The translations under genes were made by a program, and so were the position numbers. From Longimycelium tulufanense (lineage in GTDB: Bacteria > Actinomycetota > Actinomycetes > Mycobacteriales > Pseudonocardiaceae): a stretch of 64,000 nucleotides of DNA. The first letter of the stretch is position 1; every line of letters starts with the position of its first letter. The notes below the pieces were generated by a model. It ran no database searches. It worked only from the letters and a program-made list of their open reading frames with translations, and was not told the DNA's origin. Positions 20,553 to 30,207 of this stretch are shown in pieces. The stretch spans positions 92,982-156,981 of the forward strand of contig NZ_BMMK01000002.1 in NCBI RefSeq assembly GCF_014645795.1, in the 5' to 3' direction.

Positions 20553-22165
20553 GCGACGCCTCCGAGGATCACGGGTTCGACATGGACGAGCCGGCCGGCC
20601 GCGTCCAGCCGCACGGGTAGGGAACGGTGCCAGGACTCGTCGGTGTTCGGGTGGTCGGTGCGTACGTGGCATCCGCGCGACTCGGTGCGCTGCAACGCTG
20701 TCGTCAGCAGGGTTGAGGCGACCATGGCGAGCGCGGCATCCTCCACGGCCCGGTGCGTCTCCAGTGGACGGTGGACCGACCTGGTGTCCAGTACCGACAT
20801 CGCCTCGATCAGGCCGCTCGCGTCCCGGCCGATGGCGGCGTAGCGACTCATGGCACGTTGCAGGGCGTCCCGGTCCACGACAGGAGCGGCCGGCGGGCGC
20901 GCCGGTTCGGCGAGCTTGGGATCGGCGAGCAGCCCCGCCGCGAGGTCGGCGGCCACCGCACGGGCTGCCCGGGCACCCGTCACGAGTCCTTCGAGCAGGC
21001 TGTTGGAGGCCAGCCGGTTCGCCCCGTGGAGCCCGGTCCGCGCCACCTCGCCGGCTGCGTAGAGGCCGGTGACCCCGCTCCTGCCGTCCACAGTGGTCAT
21101 CACGCCGCCGCAGGAGAAATGCGCCGCGGGCGCAACGGGAATCGGCTCGTGCGCGGGATCGACACCGACATCCTGACACGCGGCGTGGACGGTGGGAAAA
21201 CGCCGCCGGAACGCGTCGCCGCCCATGTGTGTCGCATCCAGCAGGACGTGGTCCTGCCCGGTGGCGACCATGCGCCGGGTGATCGCGGCGGCCACGACGT
21301 CCCGGGGTGCGAGGTCGGCCAGCGGATGCACGTCGGCCATTACTCGCGCGCCGCTGTGGTCGACGAGCACGGCGCCTTCGCCCCGCACCGCTTCGGTGAC
21401 CAAGGGGCGTCGTCCTGTGACGTGCGGTCCGCTGAAGAGAACCGTCGGATGGAACTGCACGAACTCGACGTCGGCGAGCACGGCACCGGCGCGCAACGCA
21501 AGCGCCAGCCCGTCACCGGTCGCAAGCTCCGGGTTCGTGGTGGCCTGGTACAGCTGCCCGATTCCGCCGGTGGCCAGCAGAACCGCGGGCGCACGCACCA
21601 CGCCCGGCGCGCCTTCTGCGTCCAGCACGAGCAATCCCGCGACATCACCGACGGGCGTGCGCAACGCCTCCACCGCGATGTGCTGCTCCAGCACCGGAAT
21701 CGGGTCGTCGCGGACCGCATTGACAAGAGCGCGTTCCACTTCCGCGCCTGTCGCGTCACCGCCGGCGTGGATGACACGGAAGGCGCTGTGGCCGCCTTCC
21801 CGGGTACGGGCCAGCGCTCCGTCGCGCGCAGTGTCGAAGCGGGCGCCCTGCTCACGCAACCGCTGCACGGCTCCTGGCCCCTGGGCCAGAATCACTGCGA
21901 CCGCACGCTCATCGCACAGCCCGGCGCCGGCGGCGAGAGTGTCGGCGGCGTGGCGGGCCACGGTGTCACCGGGCTCGTGTTCCTCCGGCAGCACCACGGC
22001 AACCCCGCCCTGGGCCCACGGGGTGTTGCCCTCACCCAGGCCGGCCTTGGTCACCACCAGCACCCGCAGCCCCAGCTCGCGGGCGGTGAGCGCGGCGGTG
22101 AGTCCCGCAACGCCGGTGCCGACCACGACCAGGTCGGCACCGGCCTCCCAGGCCGGGGCCATCAC
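20549..22165 (-). CDS. nadB: L-aspartate oxidase
   Basis: 538 residues of the succinate dehydrogenase/fumarate reductase flavoprotein family; oxidises aspartate to iminoaspartate. The dinucleotide-binding motif is [16 protein letters not shown] near the N-terminus, [14 protein letters not shown] follows, and HFSCGGVMT and [27 protein letters not shown] mark the C-terminal FAD part. The start is GTG 22165 or the ATG 3 bases on; either overlaps the nadA stop. Confidence 0.95.
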   Translation of the reverse strand: MMAPAWEAGADLVVVGTGVAGLTAALTARELGLRVLVVTKAGLGEGNTPWAQGGVAVVLPEEHEPGDTVARHAADTLAAGAGLCDERAVAVILAQGPGAVQRLREQGARFDTARDGALARTREGGHSAFRVIHAGGDATGAEVERALVNAVRDDPIPVLEQHIAVEALRTPVGDVAGLLVLDAEGAPGVVRAPAVLLATGGIGQLYQATTNPELATGDGLALALRAGAVLADVEFVQFHPTVLFSGPHVTGRRPLVTEAVRGEGAVLVDHSGARVMADVHPLADLAPRDVVAAAITRRMVATGQDHVLLDATHMGGDAFRRRFPTVHAACQDVGVDPAHEPIPVAPAAHFSCGGVMTTVDGRSGVTGLYAAGEVARTGLHGANRLASNSLLEGLVTGARAARAVAADLAAGLLADPKLAEPARPPAAPVVDRDALQRAMSRYAAIGRDASGLIEAMSVLDTRSVHRPLETHRAVEDAALAMVASTLLTTALQRTESRGCHVRTDHPNTDESWHRSLPVRLDAAGRLVHVEPVILGGVA

Positions 22166-23184
22166 TCGCCGCCACCGGGCTGGCCGATGGCGATCATGCG
22201 CCGCACCGCGCCCCGGGCGCGCTCGGCGACCCCGGGATCCACGTGCACCTCGTCCCGGCCCTCCCGCAACGCCCGCAGCAGCGCCGCCGGCGTGATCATC
22301 TTCATGTAGCGGCAGGAGGCGCGGTCGTTGACCGCGCGGAAGTCGATTTCCGGTGCGGCGCGGCGCAGCTGGTGCAGCATGCCCACCTCGGTGGCCACCA
22401 GCACGCTGCGCGAGCTGGTCTGCCGGGCTGCCTTCACCATGTCGCCGGTGGACAGGATCCGCACCCTCTCACTGGGCACCGTGCCCTCCCCCGCGAGATA
22501 GAGGGCCGAGGTGGCGCACCCGCATTCGGGGTGGATGAACAGGTCCGCATCCGGGTTGGCGGCGGCCTTCTCGGCCAGCTCCGGCCCGTTGATGCCGGCG
22601 TGCACGTGGCACTCGCCGGCCCAGATGTGCAGGTTCTCCCGTCCGGTGACGCGCTTGACGTGCGCGCCCAGGAACTGGTCCGGGCAGAACAACACGGCAC
22701 GGTCGGCCGGGATCGACCGCACCACGTCCACCGCGTTCGACGACGTGCAGCACACGTCCGTCTCGGCCTTCACGTCGGCCGTGGTGTTGACGTAGGAGAC
22801 GACCACCGCGCCCGGGTGCTCGGCCTTCCAGGCCCGCAGCTGCTCGGCCGTGATCGAGTCGGCCAGCGAGCAGCCCGCCCGCTCGTCCGGGATCAGCACC
22901 GTCTTGCCCGGGCTGAGGATCTTGGCGGTCTCGGCCATGAAGTGCACACCACAGAAGACGATCACGTCCGCGGCGCTGTCGGCCGCGATCCGGCTCAACG
23001 CCAACGAATCGCCGGTATGGTCCGCAATGTCCTGAATCTCCGGCAACTGGTAGTTGTGCGCCAGGATCACCGCGTTCCGCTGCTCGGCAAGCCGACGCAC
23101 CTCGTCGCGCCAGGCCGCATCCGGCACCACACCGCCGTAGGGCTCCATCGCCGAGGTCCGCTCCACCGACGCAGTAGCGGCCAT
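22162..23184 (-). CDS. nadA: Quinolinate synthase
   Basis: 340 residues from the ATG at 23184, with GGAGG 6 bases upstream. Condenses iminoaspartate with dihydroxyacetone phosphate. The three [4Fe-4S] cysteines can be placed: in DVCCTSS (145/146), in HPECGC (221/223) and in ASCRYM (291). [20 protein letters not shown] at 42-61 is the substrate region. First gene of the nadABC operon, and divergent from nrtR across a perfect palindrome. Confidence 0.95.
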   Translation of the reverse strand: MAATASVERTSAMEPYGGVVPDAAWRDEVRRLAEQRNAVILAHNYQLPEIQDIADHTGDSLALSRIAADSAADVIVFCGVHFMAETAKILSPGKTVLIPDERAGCSLADSITAEQLRAWKAEHPGAVVVSYVNTTADVKAETDVCCTSSNAVDVVRSIPADRAVLFCPDQFLGAHVKRVTGRENLHIWAGECHVHAGINGPELAEKAAANPDADLFIHPECGCATSALYLAGEGTVPSERVRILSTGDMVKAARQTSSRSVLVATEVGMLHQLRRAAPEIDFRAVNDRASCRYMKMITPAALLRALREGRDEVHVDPGVAERARGAVRRMIAIGQPGGGE

Positions 23185-23231
23185 GTCGTCCTCCTCGCGT
23201 ACTTCCCCTGCGGCCACTGGCCGCCGCCCGG

Positions 23232-23254
23232 GTTTTCGACTTAGGATCGAAAAC
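23232..23254. promoter_or_regulatory. NrtR-type palindromic operator between nadA and nrtR
   Basis: GTTTTCGA (23232-23239) and TCGAAAAC (23247-23254) are perfect 8-base inverted arms around a 7-base spacer. The spacer and arm contain TAGGAT (23242-23247), a good -10 for nrtR located 7 bases before its ATG, so nrtR is probably leaderless and autorepressed. For nadA the site is about 50 bases upstream of the start, in the promoter zone. Confidence 0.85.
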
Positions 23255-23974
23255 ATGGCCGATGGTATCAGCCGATCGGGTGGTACGGAACATGAGGTAC
23301 TCGCCGCCGTGCTGCAGGTGAGAGTGGGATCACTCCAGGTCCTGCTGTGGCAACGAGCCCGGGAGCCGCACGCCGGCCGGTGGGCGTTGCCGGGTGGCCG
23401 GCTCCGCCCGACCGAGGACGTGGAGACCTCCATCCGGCGGCAGCTGGCGGAGAAGGTCGACGTCCAGCAGCTCGCGCACGTGGAGCAGCTCGCGGTGTTC
23501 AGCGCGCCGGACCGCGTCCCCCGACCGCCCCGGGTGGTGGCCACCGCGTTCCTCGGCCTGGTGCCCTGTGACGTCGACCCCGCCGTCCCGGCGGACACCG
23601 CCTGGCACCAGGTCGCCGAGCTCCCGCCGACCGCGTTCGACCACGGTGCCATCGTGCTGCGCGCCCGCAACCGGCTGCGGGCCAAGCTCTCCTACACCAA
23701 CCTCGGTTTCGCCCTGGCGCCCAGAAAGTTCACGGTCTCGGCGTTGCGTGCGTTGTACTCCGCGGCGCTCGGCTACCGCGTCTCGGCCACGAACCTGCAG
23801 CGCGTCCTCTCCCGGCGCGGGCTGCTGGAGCCGACCGGGCACACCGCGCCCTCCGGGCCCTCCGGCGGGCGCCCCGCCGCGTTGTTCCGGTTCACCGGCA
23901 AGGGACTCGAGGTGACCGACCCGTTCGCGGTGCTCCGCCCGCCCCGGGCGGCCAAGGACGATGCCGGCGAGTAG
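23255..23974 (+). CDS. nrtR: NrtR-type NAD biosynthesis repressor (Nudix-like domain plus winged helix)
   Basis: 239 residues. The N-terminal two thirds is a Nudix-like fold, but the Nudix box is broken: [18 protein letters not shown] is followed by AEKVDV, with REUXEE changed to RQLAEK, so hydrolysis is unlikely and ligand sensing expected. The C-terminal part (from [30 protein letters not shown]) is the winged helix typical of NrtR/NdnR, which senses ADP-ribose or NAD in other bacteria. Its place opposite nadABC with a shared palindrome fits the repressor role. Confidence 0.92.
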   Translation: MADGISRSGGTEHEVLAAVLQVRVGSLQVLLWQRAREPHAGRWALPGGRLRPTEDVETSIRRQLAEKVDVQQLAHVEQLAVFSAPDRVPRPPRVVATAFLGLVPCDVDPAVPADTAWHQVAELPPTAFDHGAIVLRARNRLRAKLSYTNLGFALAPRKFTVSALRALYSAALGYRVSATNLQRVLSRRGLLEPTGHTAPSGPSGGRPAALFRFTGKGLEVTDPFAVLRPPRAAKDDAGE

Positions 23975-24016
23975 ATCCGGTGAGCACGTGCCTGGGGCTC
24001 GTCGTAACGTGAACGG

Positions 24017-24697
24017 GTGGCCGAGGTACTCCCGTTGTTCCCGCTGGGCAGCGTGTTGCTGCCGGGAGCATCCCTGCCGCTGCACATTTTCGAGCCCCGC
24101 TACCGTCAGCTCGTCGCCGACCTGACCACCGGTGCCGCCCCCGGTGGTTGCTTCGGGGTGGTGGCGATCCGCCGGGGGTGGGAGGTTGGTACGGACAACG
24201 TGGAGGCGTTGCACGACATCGGCTGTTCCGCCTTGCTCCGCGAGGCCCGCCGGCTCCCGGACGGCCGCTTCGACATCGTGGCCCGCGGTGAGCGGCGCTT
24301 CCGGTTGCTGGACGTGGACACCGCCAGCGCCCCGTACCTGATCGGCAAGGTGGAATGGGTGCCGGACACCGAGCCGGTGCCGGAGATCCGGGACCTGCTG
24401 CCGGTGCTGGCCTCCTCCGCCCGCCAGGCGCACGGGCACTACTGCCGGCTGGCGTGGAACGCCGAGGACTGGGCGGAGCCGCCCGAGGACGTCACCTGCA
24501 CCGACCTGGCCTACCTGCTCGCCGCCGACTGCCTGCTGTACACCGGTGACCGCCAACACCTACTCGAGCTGACCTGCCCGGCCCGCCGGCTGCGGTGGAT
24601 CCGGCAGGTGCTGGTGCGGGAGACGGCGATCCTGCGGGCGCTGCGTGCCGTGCCGGCACACGTCTCCGAGTTCGCCGAGTTGCCCTCCCGCAACTAG
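24017..24697 (+). CDS. LON substrate-binding domain protein
   Basis: 226 residues, GTG start. It consists only of the N-terminal LON domain (PUA-like): LPLFPLGSVLLPGASLPLHIFEPRYRQLV at the start, then FDIVARGERRFRLL, and a helical tail. There is no ATPase or protease domain, as in the single-domain LON-like proteins common in Actinobacteria. Function unclear; possibly a substrate adaptor. It follows nrtR by 42 bases. Confidence 0.9.
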   Translation: MAEVLPLFPLGSVLLPGASLPLHIFEPRYRQLVADLTTGAAPGGCFGVVAIRRGWEVGTDNVEALHDIGCSALLREARRLPDGRFDIVARGERRFRLLDVDTASAPYLIGKVEWVPDTEPVPEIRDLLPVLASSARQAHGHYCRLAWNAEDWAEPPEDVTCTDLAYLLAADCLLYTGDRQHLLELTCPARRLRWIRQVLVRETAILRALRAVPAHVSEFAELPSRN

Positions 24698-24891
24698 ACG
24701 GCGCCAGCCAGAAGGCAGCGGGGCATCCACGGTTGTTCCACCCTGGATCTCAGAATTCTTTTCCGCAGGATGGAAAACCGCGGTGCGACGACGTGTCCCG
24801 GCAAGACCGTCGATGCCGAAGAGACGCGCGAATCGTGATGACCGTGCCAATCGGGCAGAAGGTACCGGCCGGAGGCCGCGCCACCGGGCCG

Positions 24892-25503
24892 TCAGCCGAG
24901 ACGGCGCCCCAGGTCGTCCCGGCCGTTCCACGCGGCACAGGCGCCGTATGTGAGCAGCGTGGCCAACGGCTGCGCGAGCACCACCCAGGCCGATTCCAAC
25001 CGCGGCGGCCGGTGCAGCACGGTGCCCACCGGGACCGGCCCGCCCGGCTGCGGGTACATGATCTCGGCGAAGGTCAGCCCCATCCGCGTGGCCAGCCAGG
25101 CGGCCAGCAGCGAGCCGGCGGCCGCGGCCACCATCACCACCGGTCCCCGGCGCTGCCGCAACAGCCACACCGCCCCACCGGCGAGCAGCCCGGCGGCGAA
25201 CGTGAGCAGCAGGAAGATCCCGATGTCGTCGAACAGGTGGTAGCTCTCCAGCGGCAGCGAGGTCAGCCGGCCGCCCTGGCCCACCCGTAGTTGCTGGCCG
25301 GGCGCGAGCTCGGCCCACAGCCAGCCCAGCGGGATCCCCAGCAACGACACCGTCGACAGCACGCTCACCGCGGGCAGCAGGTCCCGGCGCACCACGACCC
25401 GCGGCCGCGGCCGGCGCCACGGGGGTGCCGCGCCCCCGACGTCGACCACGGTGGGCGGCCCGGCCGACTCGGCGCGCTCCCCCGGTGACCCGTTCTCCGG
25501 CAC
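24892..25503 (-). CDS. DUF2567-like membrane protein
   Basis: 203 residues from the GTG at 25503, with GGGAGG 7 bases before it; an ATG at 25539 is the alternative. Four hydrophobic helices: about 45-65, 92-112, 120-140 and 165-185. It sits next to bsaP-bioB as does the M. tuberculosis membrane protein Rv1591 (from memory), which carries DUF2567. The assignment rests on size, topology and position. Function unknown. Confidence 0.72.
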   Translation of the reverse strand: MPENGSPGERAESAGPPTVVDVGGAAPPWRRPRPRVVVRRDLLPAVSVLSTVSLLGIPLGWLWAELAPGQQLRVGQGGRLTSLPLESYHLFDDIGIFLLLTFAAGLLAGGAVWLLRQRRGPVVMVAAAAGSLLAAWLATRMGLTFAEIMYPQPGGPVPVGTVLHRPPRLESAWVVLAQPLATLLTYGACAAWNGRDDLGRRLG

Positions 25504-25590
25504 CCGAAGACCTCCCGTCAAGGCACCCCACTGCCGCATCGACCCTAGCCGGCGGCCCTGGGGGCCGCAGCGACGGCGGGCACCGCGCGC

Positions 25591-25860
25591 TCAGGCGAGC
25601 GACAGCGTGGGATCTCCGGCCGGACCGGCCTTCGCCGGGTCCGGCGGCGCGCCGGCCGCCGGGCCGGACACCCCCGGCCTGAAGGTGCCGTGCCGGCTGC
25701 ACCGGGCCGTCCACCCAGAGGGCGTGATCTGGACCACCATGCGACGGGCGCAGGAGGTGCAGTACCGGGGCGGGTCGATCGAGCTGAGTCGTTGCCGGCA
25801 GGTGGCGTGGTCGCCCTCGGCGCCCGGCTTACCGCACCAGCCGCAGAAACCCTCGTTCAC
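25591..25860 (-). CDS. bsaP: BsaP-like biotin synthase auxiliary protein
   Basis: 89 residues, GTG start, 25 bases downstream of bioB. It is small and cysteine-rich: two CxxC pairs (CGWC at about 6-9 and CTSC at 34-37) plus two single Cys (C21 and C54). A Pro/Ala-rich tail follows. It matches in position and pattern the short protein beside bioB in mycobacteria, reported to be needed by mycobacterial-type BioB to turn dethiobiotin into biotin. The cysteines suggest bound metal or an Fe-S cluster. Confidence 0.8.
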   Translation of the reverse strand: MNEGFCGWCGKPGAEGDHATCRQRLSSIDPPRYCTSCARRMVVQITPSGWTARCSRHGTFRPGVSGPAAGAPPDPAKAGPAGDPTLSLA

Positions 25861-25885
25861 CGCCGCTCCCCCGTCCCCTGGCGCA

Positions 25886-26923
25886 TCACAGGGTCTCGTT
25901 CAACGCCTTGATCGGCATCCGGAGATCATCCAGCATGCGCAGGTCCTGCTCGGCCGGTCGCCCGAGATTTGTCAGGTAGTTGCCAACGATGATGGCGTTG
26001 ATCCCGCCGAGCATGCCCTGCTCGGCGCCCAGGTCGCCCAGGGTCAGCTCGCGGCCGCCGGCGAAGCGCAGCATCGTGCGCGGCATGGCCAGCCGGAACG
26101 CGGCCACGGTCTTCAACGCCTCGCTGCCGGCCACCACCGGATAGTCCTCGTACGGCGTGCCCGGCTGCGGGATCAGGAAGTTCATCGGGACCTCGTGCGG
26201 GCCCAGCTCGGCGAGCTGCACGGCGAACTCGGCGCGTTGCTCGATGCTCTCGCCCATGCCGATGATGCCGCCGCAGCACACCTCCATCCCGGCCTCGCGC
26301 ACCATCCGCAGGGTGTCCCACCGCTCCTCCCAGCTGTGCGTGGTCACCACCTGCGGGAAGTGCGAGCGTGCGGTCTCCAGGTTGTGGTTGTAGCGGTGCA
26401 CCCCCATCGCCACCAGCTCGTCGACCTGCTGCTGGGTGAGCATGCCGAGCGAGCAGGCGATGTTGATGTCCAGCCCGGCCGCCCGGATGGCCTCGATACC
26501 GGCCTTGACCTGCGAGAGTAGCCGCTTGTCCGGGCCCCGGACGGCGGCCACGATGCAGAACTCGGTGGCACCGGTGGCCGCGGTCTGCTTCGCGGCCTCC
26601 ACCAGGCCCGGGATGTCCAGCCAGGCGGCGCGCACCGGGGTGGGGAACCGGCCGGACTGCGAGCAGAAGTGACAGTCCTCCGGGCATCCCCCGGTCTTCA
26701 CGCTCACGATGCCCTCGACCTCGACCTCCGGGCCGCACCAGCGCATGCGGACCTCGTGGGCGAGCTGGAGCAGCTCGGTCAGGCGATCGTCGGACAGACG
26801 CAGCACGGCGAGCACCTGCTGCTCGGTCAGTCCCTCACCGCGCTCCAGAACCTGCGCGCGGGCGACGGCGAGGATGTCCTCGGCCCCTTGCTCGACTGCG
26901 GTGCGCTCGGCAGCTGCGGTCAC
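25886..26923 (-). CDS. bioB: Biotin synthase
   Basis: 345 residues, GTG start. Radical SAM enzyme that inserts sulfur into dethiobiotin. The radical SAM cluster motif CX3CX2C is C80, C84, C87 (CPEDCHFC). Further markers are [22 protein letters not shown], and the Arg-bearing [13 protein letters not shown] near the C-terminus that holds the auxiliary cluster region. Operon with bsaP; a small hairpin lies just upstream. Confidence 0.97.
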   Translation of the reverse strand: MTAAAERTAVEQGAEDILAVARAQVLERGEGLTEQQVLAVLRLSDDRLTELLQLAHEVRMRWCGPEVEVEGIVSVKTGGCPEDCHFCSQSGRFPTPVRAAWLDIPGLVEAAKQTAATGATEFCIVAAVRGPDKRLLSQVKAGIEAIRAAGLDINIACSLGMLTQQQVDELVAMGVHRYNHNLETARSHFPQVVTTHSWEERWDTLRMVREAGMEVCCGGIIGMGESIEQRAEFAVQLAELGPHEVPMNFLIPQPGTPYEDYPVVAGSEALKTVAAFRLAMPRTMLRFAGGRELTLGDLGAEQGMLGGINAIIVGNYLTNLGRPAEQDLRMLDDLRMPIKALNETL

Positions 26924-26938
26924 GGCTCTCCCCTGTAG

Positions 26939-26956
26939 ACGACGCGTTGGCGTCGT
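26939..26956. promoter_or_regulatory. Inverted repeat in the bioB leader
   Basis: ACGACGC (26939-26945) and GCGTCGT (26950-26956) form a perfect 7-base stem with a 4-base loop 16 bases before the bioB start. It could be an operator or a leader hairpin. It does not resemble the known BioQ or BirA sites. Confidence 0.4.
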
Positions 26957-27043
26957 AGTTTGCCCTACTCCCCGCCATCTCCGACGCGACGCAGCTCACT
27001 CATCAACGAAATCGTTTGAACCCTATGGGGTCTCCACAACGCG

Positions 27044-27760
27044 TCAGGCGGCGTAACGCTCCGTGAACTCCTCGGCGTCGAAGGTGCCGCCGAGCGGCGG
27101 TGCGAGCGAGCGGCGGGCCATCGCTCGGAACTCGACCCGATCGAGCTGGCCGGCCCCGGTGGGCACGACCCCCAGCAACGCGGCACCGGCCGCCACGGGC
27201 AGGTCGCTGAGGTTGCACCGGGCGGCCAGGTCGGGATCGGCGGGCCAGCTGCCGATCACGACCCCCGCACAGGCGATGCCGCGCCGGGCCAGGGCCTCGG
27301 CCGACAGCGTGGTGGCGTTGAGCGTGCCCAGCCCGGCCGCCGCCACGAGCAGCACCGGCGCGCCCAGGGCCCACGCCACGTCGGCGAGGGTGCCCCCGCT
27401 GTCGTCGAACCGCACAAGCAGGCCGCCCGCGCCCTCCACCAGGACCAGGTCGTGCTGCTCGGCGAGTTGGGTGGCGGCCGCGGCGGCCACGGCCGGCCGC
27501 ACCGGGGGCAGACCGGCGCGCCGGGCGGCGGTGTCCGGGGCCAGCGGATCGGGGAACCGGGCCAGCTCCTGGCCGGTCACCGGGCCGGCCAGCGCCGCGA
27601 CCTGGTCGACGTCCCCGGGCTCCCCCGGCCGAAGCCCGGTCTGGGCCGGCTTGAGCACGGCCACCTTCTGGCCGGCGGCCAGCGCCAGGCTGGCGATCGC
27701 CGCGGTGACCACCGTCTTGCCGATCTCGGTGCCGGTGCCGCTGATCACGAGGAAATCCAC
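27044..27760 (-). CDS. bioD: Dethiobiotin synthetase
   Basis: 238 residues from the GTG at 27760. Carboxylates DAPA with CO2 and ATP to dethiobiotin. The P-loop is GTGTEIGKT at about residues 8-16, the DAPA-binding KPAQTG is at 37-42, and VLVEGAGGLLV follows. The stop lies 120 bases before bioB. The 295 bases upstream of it (27761-28055) are shared with the divergent SRPBCC gene and hold no other recognisable gene. Confidence 0.95.
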   Translation of the reverse strand: MDFLVISGTGTEIGKTVVTAAIASLALAAGQKVAVLKPAQTGLRPGEPGDVDQVAALAGPVTGQELARFPDPLAPDTAARRAGLPPVRPAVAAAAATQLAEQHDLVLVEGAGGLLVRFDDSGGTLADVAWALGAPVLLVAAAGLGTLNATTLSAEALARRGIACAGVVIGSWPADPDLAARCNLSDLPVAAGAALLGVVPTGAGQLDRVEFRAMARRSLAPPLGGTFDAEEFTERYAA

Positions 27761-28055
27761 GACGCGCCAGGCTACGACCCCCGCTTCCCGCCGGTGAGCC
27801 GGGCGTCCGTGATCGCCGGCACGCTGGACGGCGGCTCGCACGCACCGGTCGGGGGCGCCCGTTCCGCCCGGCGGGGCGTCGGTGCTGCTGCGTCTCGCGA
27901 GCTGGTTGAAGGGTGCTGAAGGACACTGGGGAGATCCCGTAGGCGACGCCGCCCTGGATTTAGTGTCACTTCTGGCAACAGGTAGCGCTGTCATGTCGCG
28001 CCGTCCGGCGAGGCCAGCCCCTCGGCCGGGGACCGGGTGGACTGAGGAGGTCTCC

Positions 28056-28547
28056 ATGACCCGCTGGTACAGCCTCGAACCGCTCGACGAAGGGTTCTTC
28101 GACTCCGCCCCGTTCCGGTACCGCTACCCGATGGACCTGCCGGTGCCCGCCGAACGCGTGTGGGCCGGCCTGACCGGTTCCGACCCGCTGTCGTGGTGTC
28201 GCCTGCTGTCCGAGGTGCGCTACACCTCCGACCGGCCCTTCGGCGTCGGAACCACCCGCACCGCCACGGTGCTGCGCGGGTCCCTTCGCATCCGCGAGCG
28301 CTTCATCACCTGGGACGAGGGGCGCCGCCACGCGTTTCTCGCCGAGGAGGCGAACCTGCCGGTCTTCCGCCGGTTCGGCGAGGACTACCTGGTCGAACCG
28401 ACCGCCACCGGCTGCCGGTTCACCTGGACGTTCGCGTTCGAACCGAACCCCGCGCTCCGGCTGGCCTTTCGGGCGGGCGCACCGCTCAACCGGGCGCTGT
28501 ACGCGACCTTCGCCCGCGACACCCGGCGCCACTTCGGCGCCCGCTGA
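28056..28547 (+). CDS. SRPBCC (START-like) family protein
   Basis: 163 residues from the ATG at 28056, with AGGAGG 5 bases upstream. The pattern fits a polyketide cyclase/START-like fold: a first strand and helix (PMDLPVPAERVWAGLTG), then antiparallel strands (GVGTTRTATVLRGSLRIRERFITWDEGRRHAFLAE), a hydrophobic closing strand (GCRFTWTFAFEP) and a long C-terminal helix. The fold usually binds a hydrophobic ligand; which one is unknown. Confidence 0.8.
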   Translation: MTRWYSLEPLDEGFFDSAPFRYRYPMDLPVPAERVWAGLTGSDPLSWCRLLSEVRYTSDRPFGVGTTRTATVLRGSLRIRERFITWDEGRRHAFLAEEANLPVFRRFGEDYLVEPTATGCRFTWTFAFEPNPALRLAFRAGAPLNRALYATFARDTRRHFGAR

Positions 28548-28596
28548 GCCCGCGTCGCCACGACCCTGCTGCACCCGACCGGGTAGCGTCACCGCC

Positions 28597-28848
28597 GTGT
28601 CGACGAACCCGGACCAGGTCGTGATGTACGGCGCCGAGTGGTGCGGCGACTGCCGGCGGGCCAAGGCGTGGTTGCGCCGGAACGAGGTCCCTTTCGTCGA
28701 GATCGACGTCGAGCACGACGAGGCCGCGCGCGAGGAGGCGGTCCGGCTCTCCGGCCGCAGGAACATCCCGGTCGTGGTGCTGCCGGGTGGCGGCATCCTC
28801 GTCGAGCCGAGCGACGCCGAGCTCGCCACCGCGCTGCTGACCCGGTAA
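28597..28848 (+). CDS. Mycoredoxin/glutaredoxin-like protein
   Basis: 83 residues, GTG start. Thioredoxin fold with the redox motif CGDC (about residues 16-19, in AEWCGDCRRAK), a cis-Pro segment (NIPVVVLP) and a C-terminal helix. Mycoredoxin-1 of mycobacteria reduces protein-mycothiol disulfides and is of the same size, with a slightly different CxxC. It starts 49 bases after the SRPBCC gene. Confidence 0.88.
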   Translation: MSTNPDQVVMYGAEWCGDCRRAKAWLRRNEVPFVEIDVEHDEAAREEAVRLSGRRNIPVVVLPGGGILVEPSDAELATALLTR

Positions 28849-28880
28849 CCGGGGCTCGACGCGCGGCCGCTCACGCAATG

Positions 28881-28908
28881 CCGGAGGAGGTCTTACGGAC
28901 CTCGCCGG
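28881..28908. terminator. Hairpin between convergent mycoredoxin and bioA genes
   Basis: GAGGT (28887-28891) pairs with ACCTC (28899-28903) over a 7-base loop, and outer CCGG arms (28881, 28905) extend it with a small bulge. An alternative 8-base pairing GAGGAGGT/ACCTCCTC spans 28884-28919. Confidence 0.5.
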
Positions 28909-28917
28909 TCAACCTCC

Positions 28918-30198
28918 TCAGCCGACCTCGGCGGCAGCGACGACGGCGGCGCCGATCCGGGCGAGGTCCGCGTCGCTGGTGACGTAGGGCGGCATGACGT
29001 AGATCAGGTCGCGGAACGGGCGCACCCACACCCCGTGCGCCACCGCCGCCTTGCTCGCCGCCAACATGTCCACGGCGTGGTCGAGTTGGACCACCCCGAT
29101 CGCGCCGAGGACCCGCACGTCGGCCACGCCCGGCAGGTCGGCGGCGGGCGCGAGCCCGGCCCGCAGCCCGGCCTCGATGCGGCGCACCTCCCCCGCCCAG
29201 TCGCCACGCAGGAGCAGGTCCAGGGACGCGTTGGCGGCCGCCGCGGCCAGCGGGTTGCCCATGAAGGTGGGCCCGTGGGCGAGGACGGGCACCTCGCCCT
29301 GGGAGATTCCCTCGGCCACGCCGGACGTGCACAACGTCGCCGCCATCGACAGGTAGCCACCGGTCAGCGCCTTGCCCAGGCACATGACGTCCGGGCTGAT
29401 CCCGGCGTGGTCGGCGGCGAACAACGCGCCGGACCGCCCGAACCCGGTGGCGATCTCGTCGAACACCAGCAGGACGTCGTGCGCCGCGGTCAGCTCGCGT
29501 AGCACGTGCAGGTAGCGCGGGCTGTGGAAGCGCATGCCGCCCGCGCCCTGCACGACGGGCTCCACGATCACGGCGGCCAGCTCGTGGGCGTGCTGCTCGA
29601 TGAGGTCTGCAAGGTGCCGGACGTAGTCGTGGTCGACATCTGCGTCGAACCCCGCGGGTGGCTCAGCGGCGAACACCTGCTCGGGAAGCAGACCCCGCCA
29701 CAGGCTGTGCATCCCGCCCTGTGGGTCGCACACCGACATCGGGTGGAAGGTGTCACCGTGGTAGCCGCCGCGCCAGGTGAGCATCCTCCGCTTCTCCGGC
29801 CGCCCGGTCGACCGCCAGTACTGCAGGCACATCTTGACCGCGACCTCGACCGACACCGAGCCGGAGTCGGACAGGAACACGTGGTGGAGCGGCTCCGGGG
29901 TGATCTCCACCAGCCGGCTGGCCAGCCACACCGCCGGCTCGTGGGTGAGTCCGCCGAACATCACGTGGCTCATCCGGCCCAGCTGGTCGCGGACGGCCGC
30001 GTCCAGCTCGGGGTGCCGGTAGCCGTGGATGGCCGCCCACCACGAGGACATGCCGTCGATCAGCTCGGTGCCGTCGGCCAGCCGGAGCCGGACGCCGGAG
30101 GCCGAGGACACCAGCAGCGGGTCCTCGGCGCCCGGCATCGGCCCGTAGGGGTGCCAGACGTGTGCCCTGTCCAGTGCCAGCAGTTCCTGGGGTCCCAC
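28918..30198 (-). CDS. bioA: DAPA aminotransferase BioA
   Basis: 426 residues, GTG start. Class III aminotransferase that makes 7,8-diaminopelargonate from KAPA with SAM as amino donor. The signature segments are HVWHPYGPM at the N-terminus, [28 protein letters not shown], and the PLP lysine in [14 protein letters not shown]. bioD and bioB lie just downstream on the same strand, but bioF does not (see findings). Confidence 0.96.
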   Translation of the reverse strand: MGPQELLALDRAHVWHPYGPMPGAEDPLLVSSASGVRLRLADGTELIDGMSSWWAAIHGYRHPELDAAVRDQLGRMSHVMFGGLTHEPAVWLASRLVEITPEPLHHVFLSDSGSVSVEVAVKMCLQYWRSTGRPEKRRMLTWRGGYHGDTFHPMSVCDPQGGMHSLWRGLLPEQVFAAEPPAGFDADVDHDYVRHLADLIEQHAHELAAVIVEPVVQGAGGMRFHSPRYLHVLRELTAAHDVLLVFDEIATGFGRSGALFAADHAGISPDVMCLGKALTGGYLSMAATLCTSGVAEGISQGEVPVLAHGPTFMGNPLAAAAANASLDLLLRGDWAGEVRRIEAGLRAGLAPAADLPGVADVRVLGAIGVVQLDHAVDMLAASKAAVAHGVWVRPFRDLIYVMPPYVTSDADLARIGAAVVAAAEVG

Positions 30199-30207
30199 GC
30201 GGGCAGC

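Noticed and set aside
24759-24777. TTTTCC/GGAAAA hairpin as terminator between convergent genes
   Set aside because: Six weak pairs with a 7-base loop; too unstable in this GC context to list.
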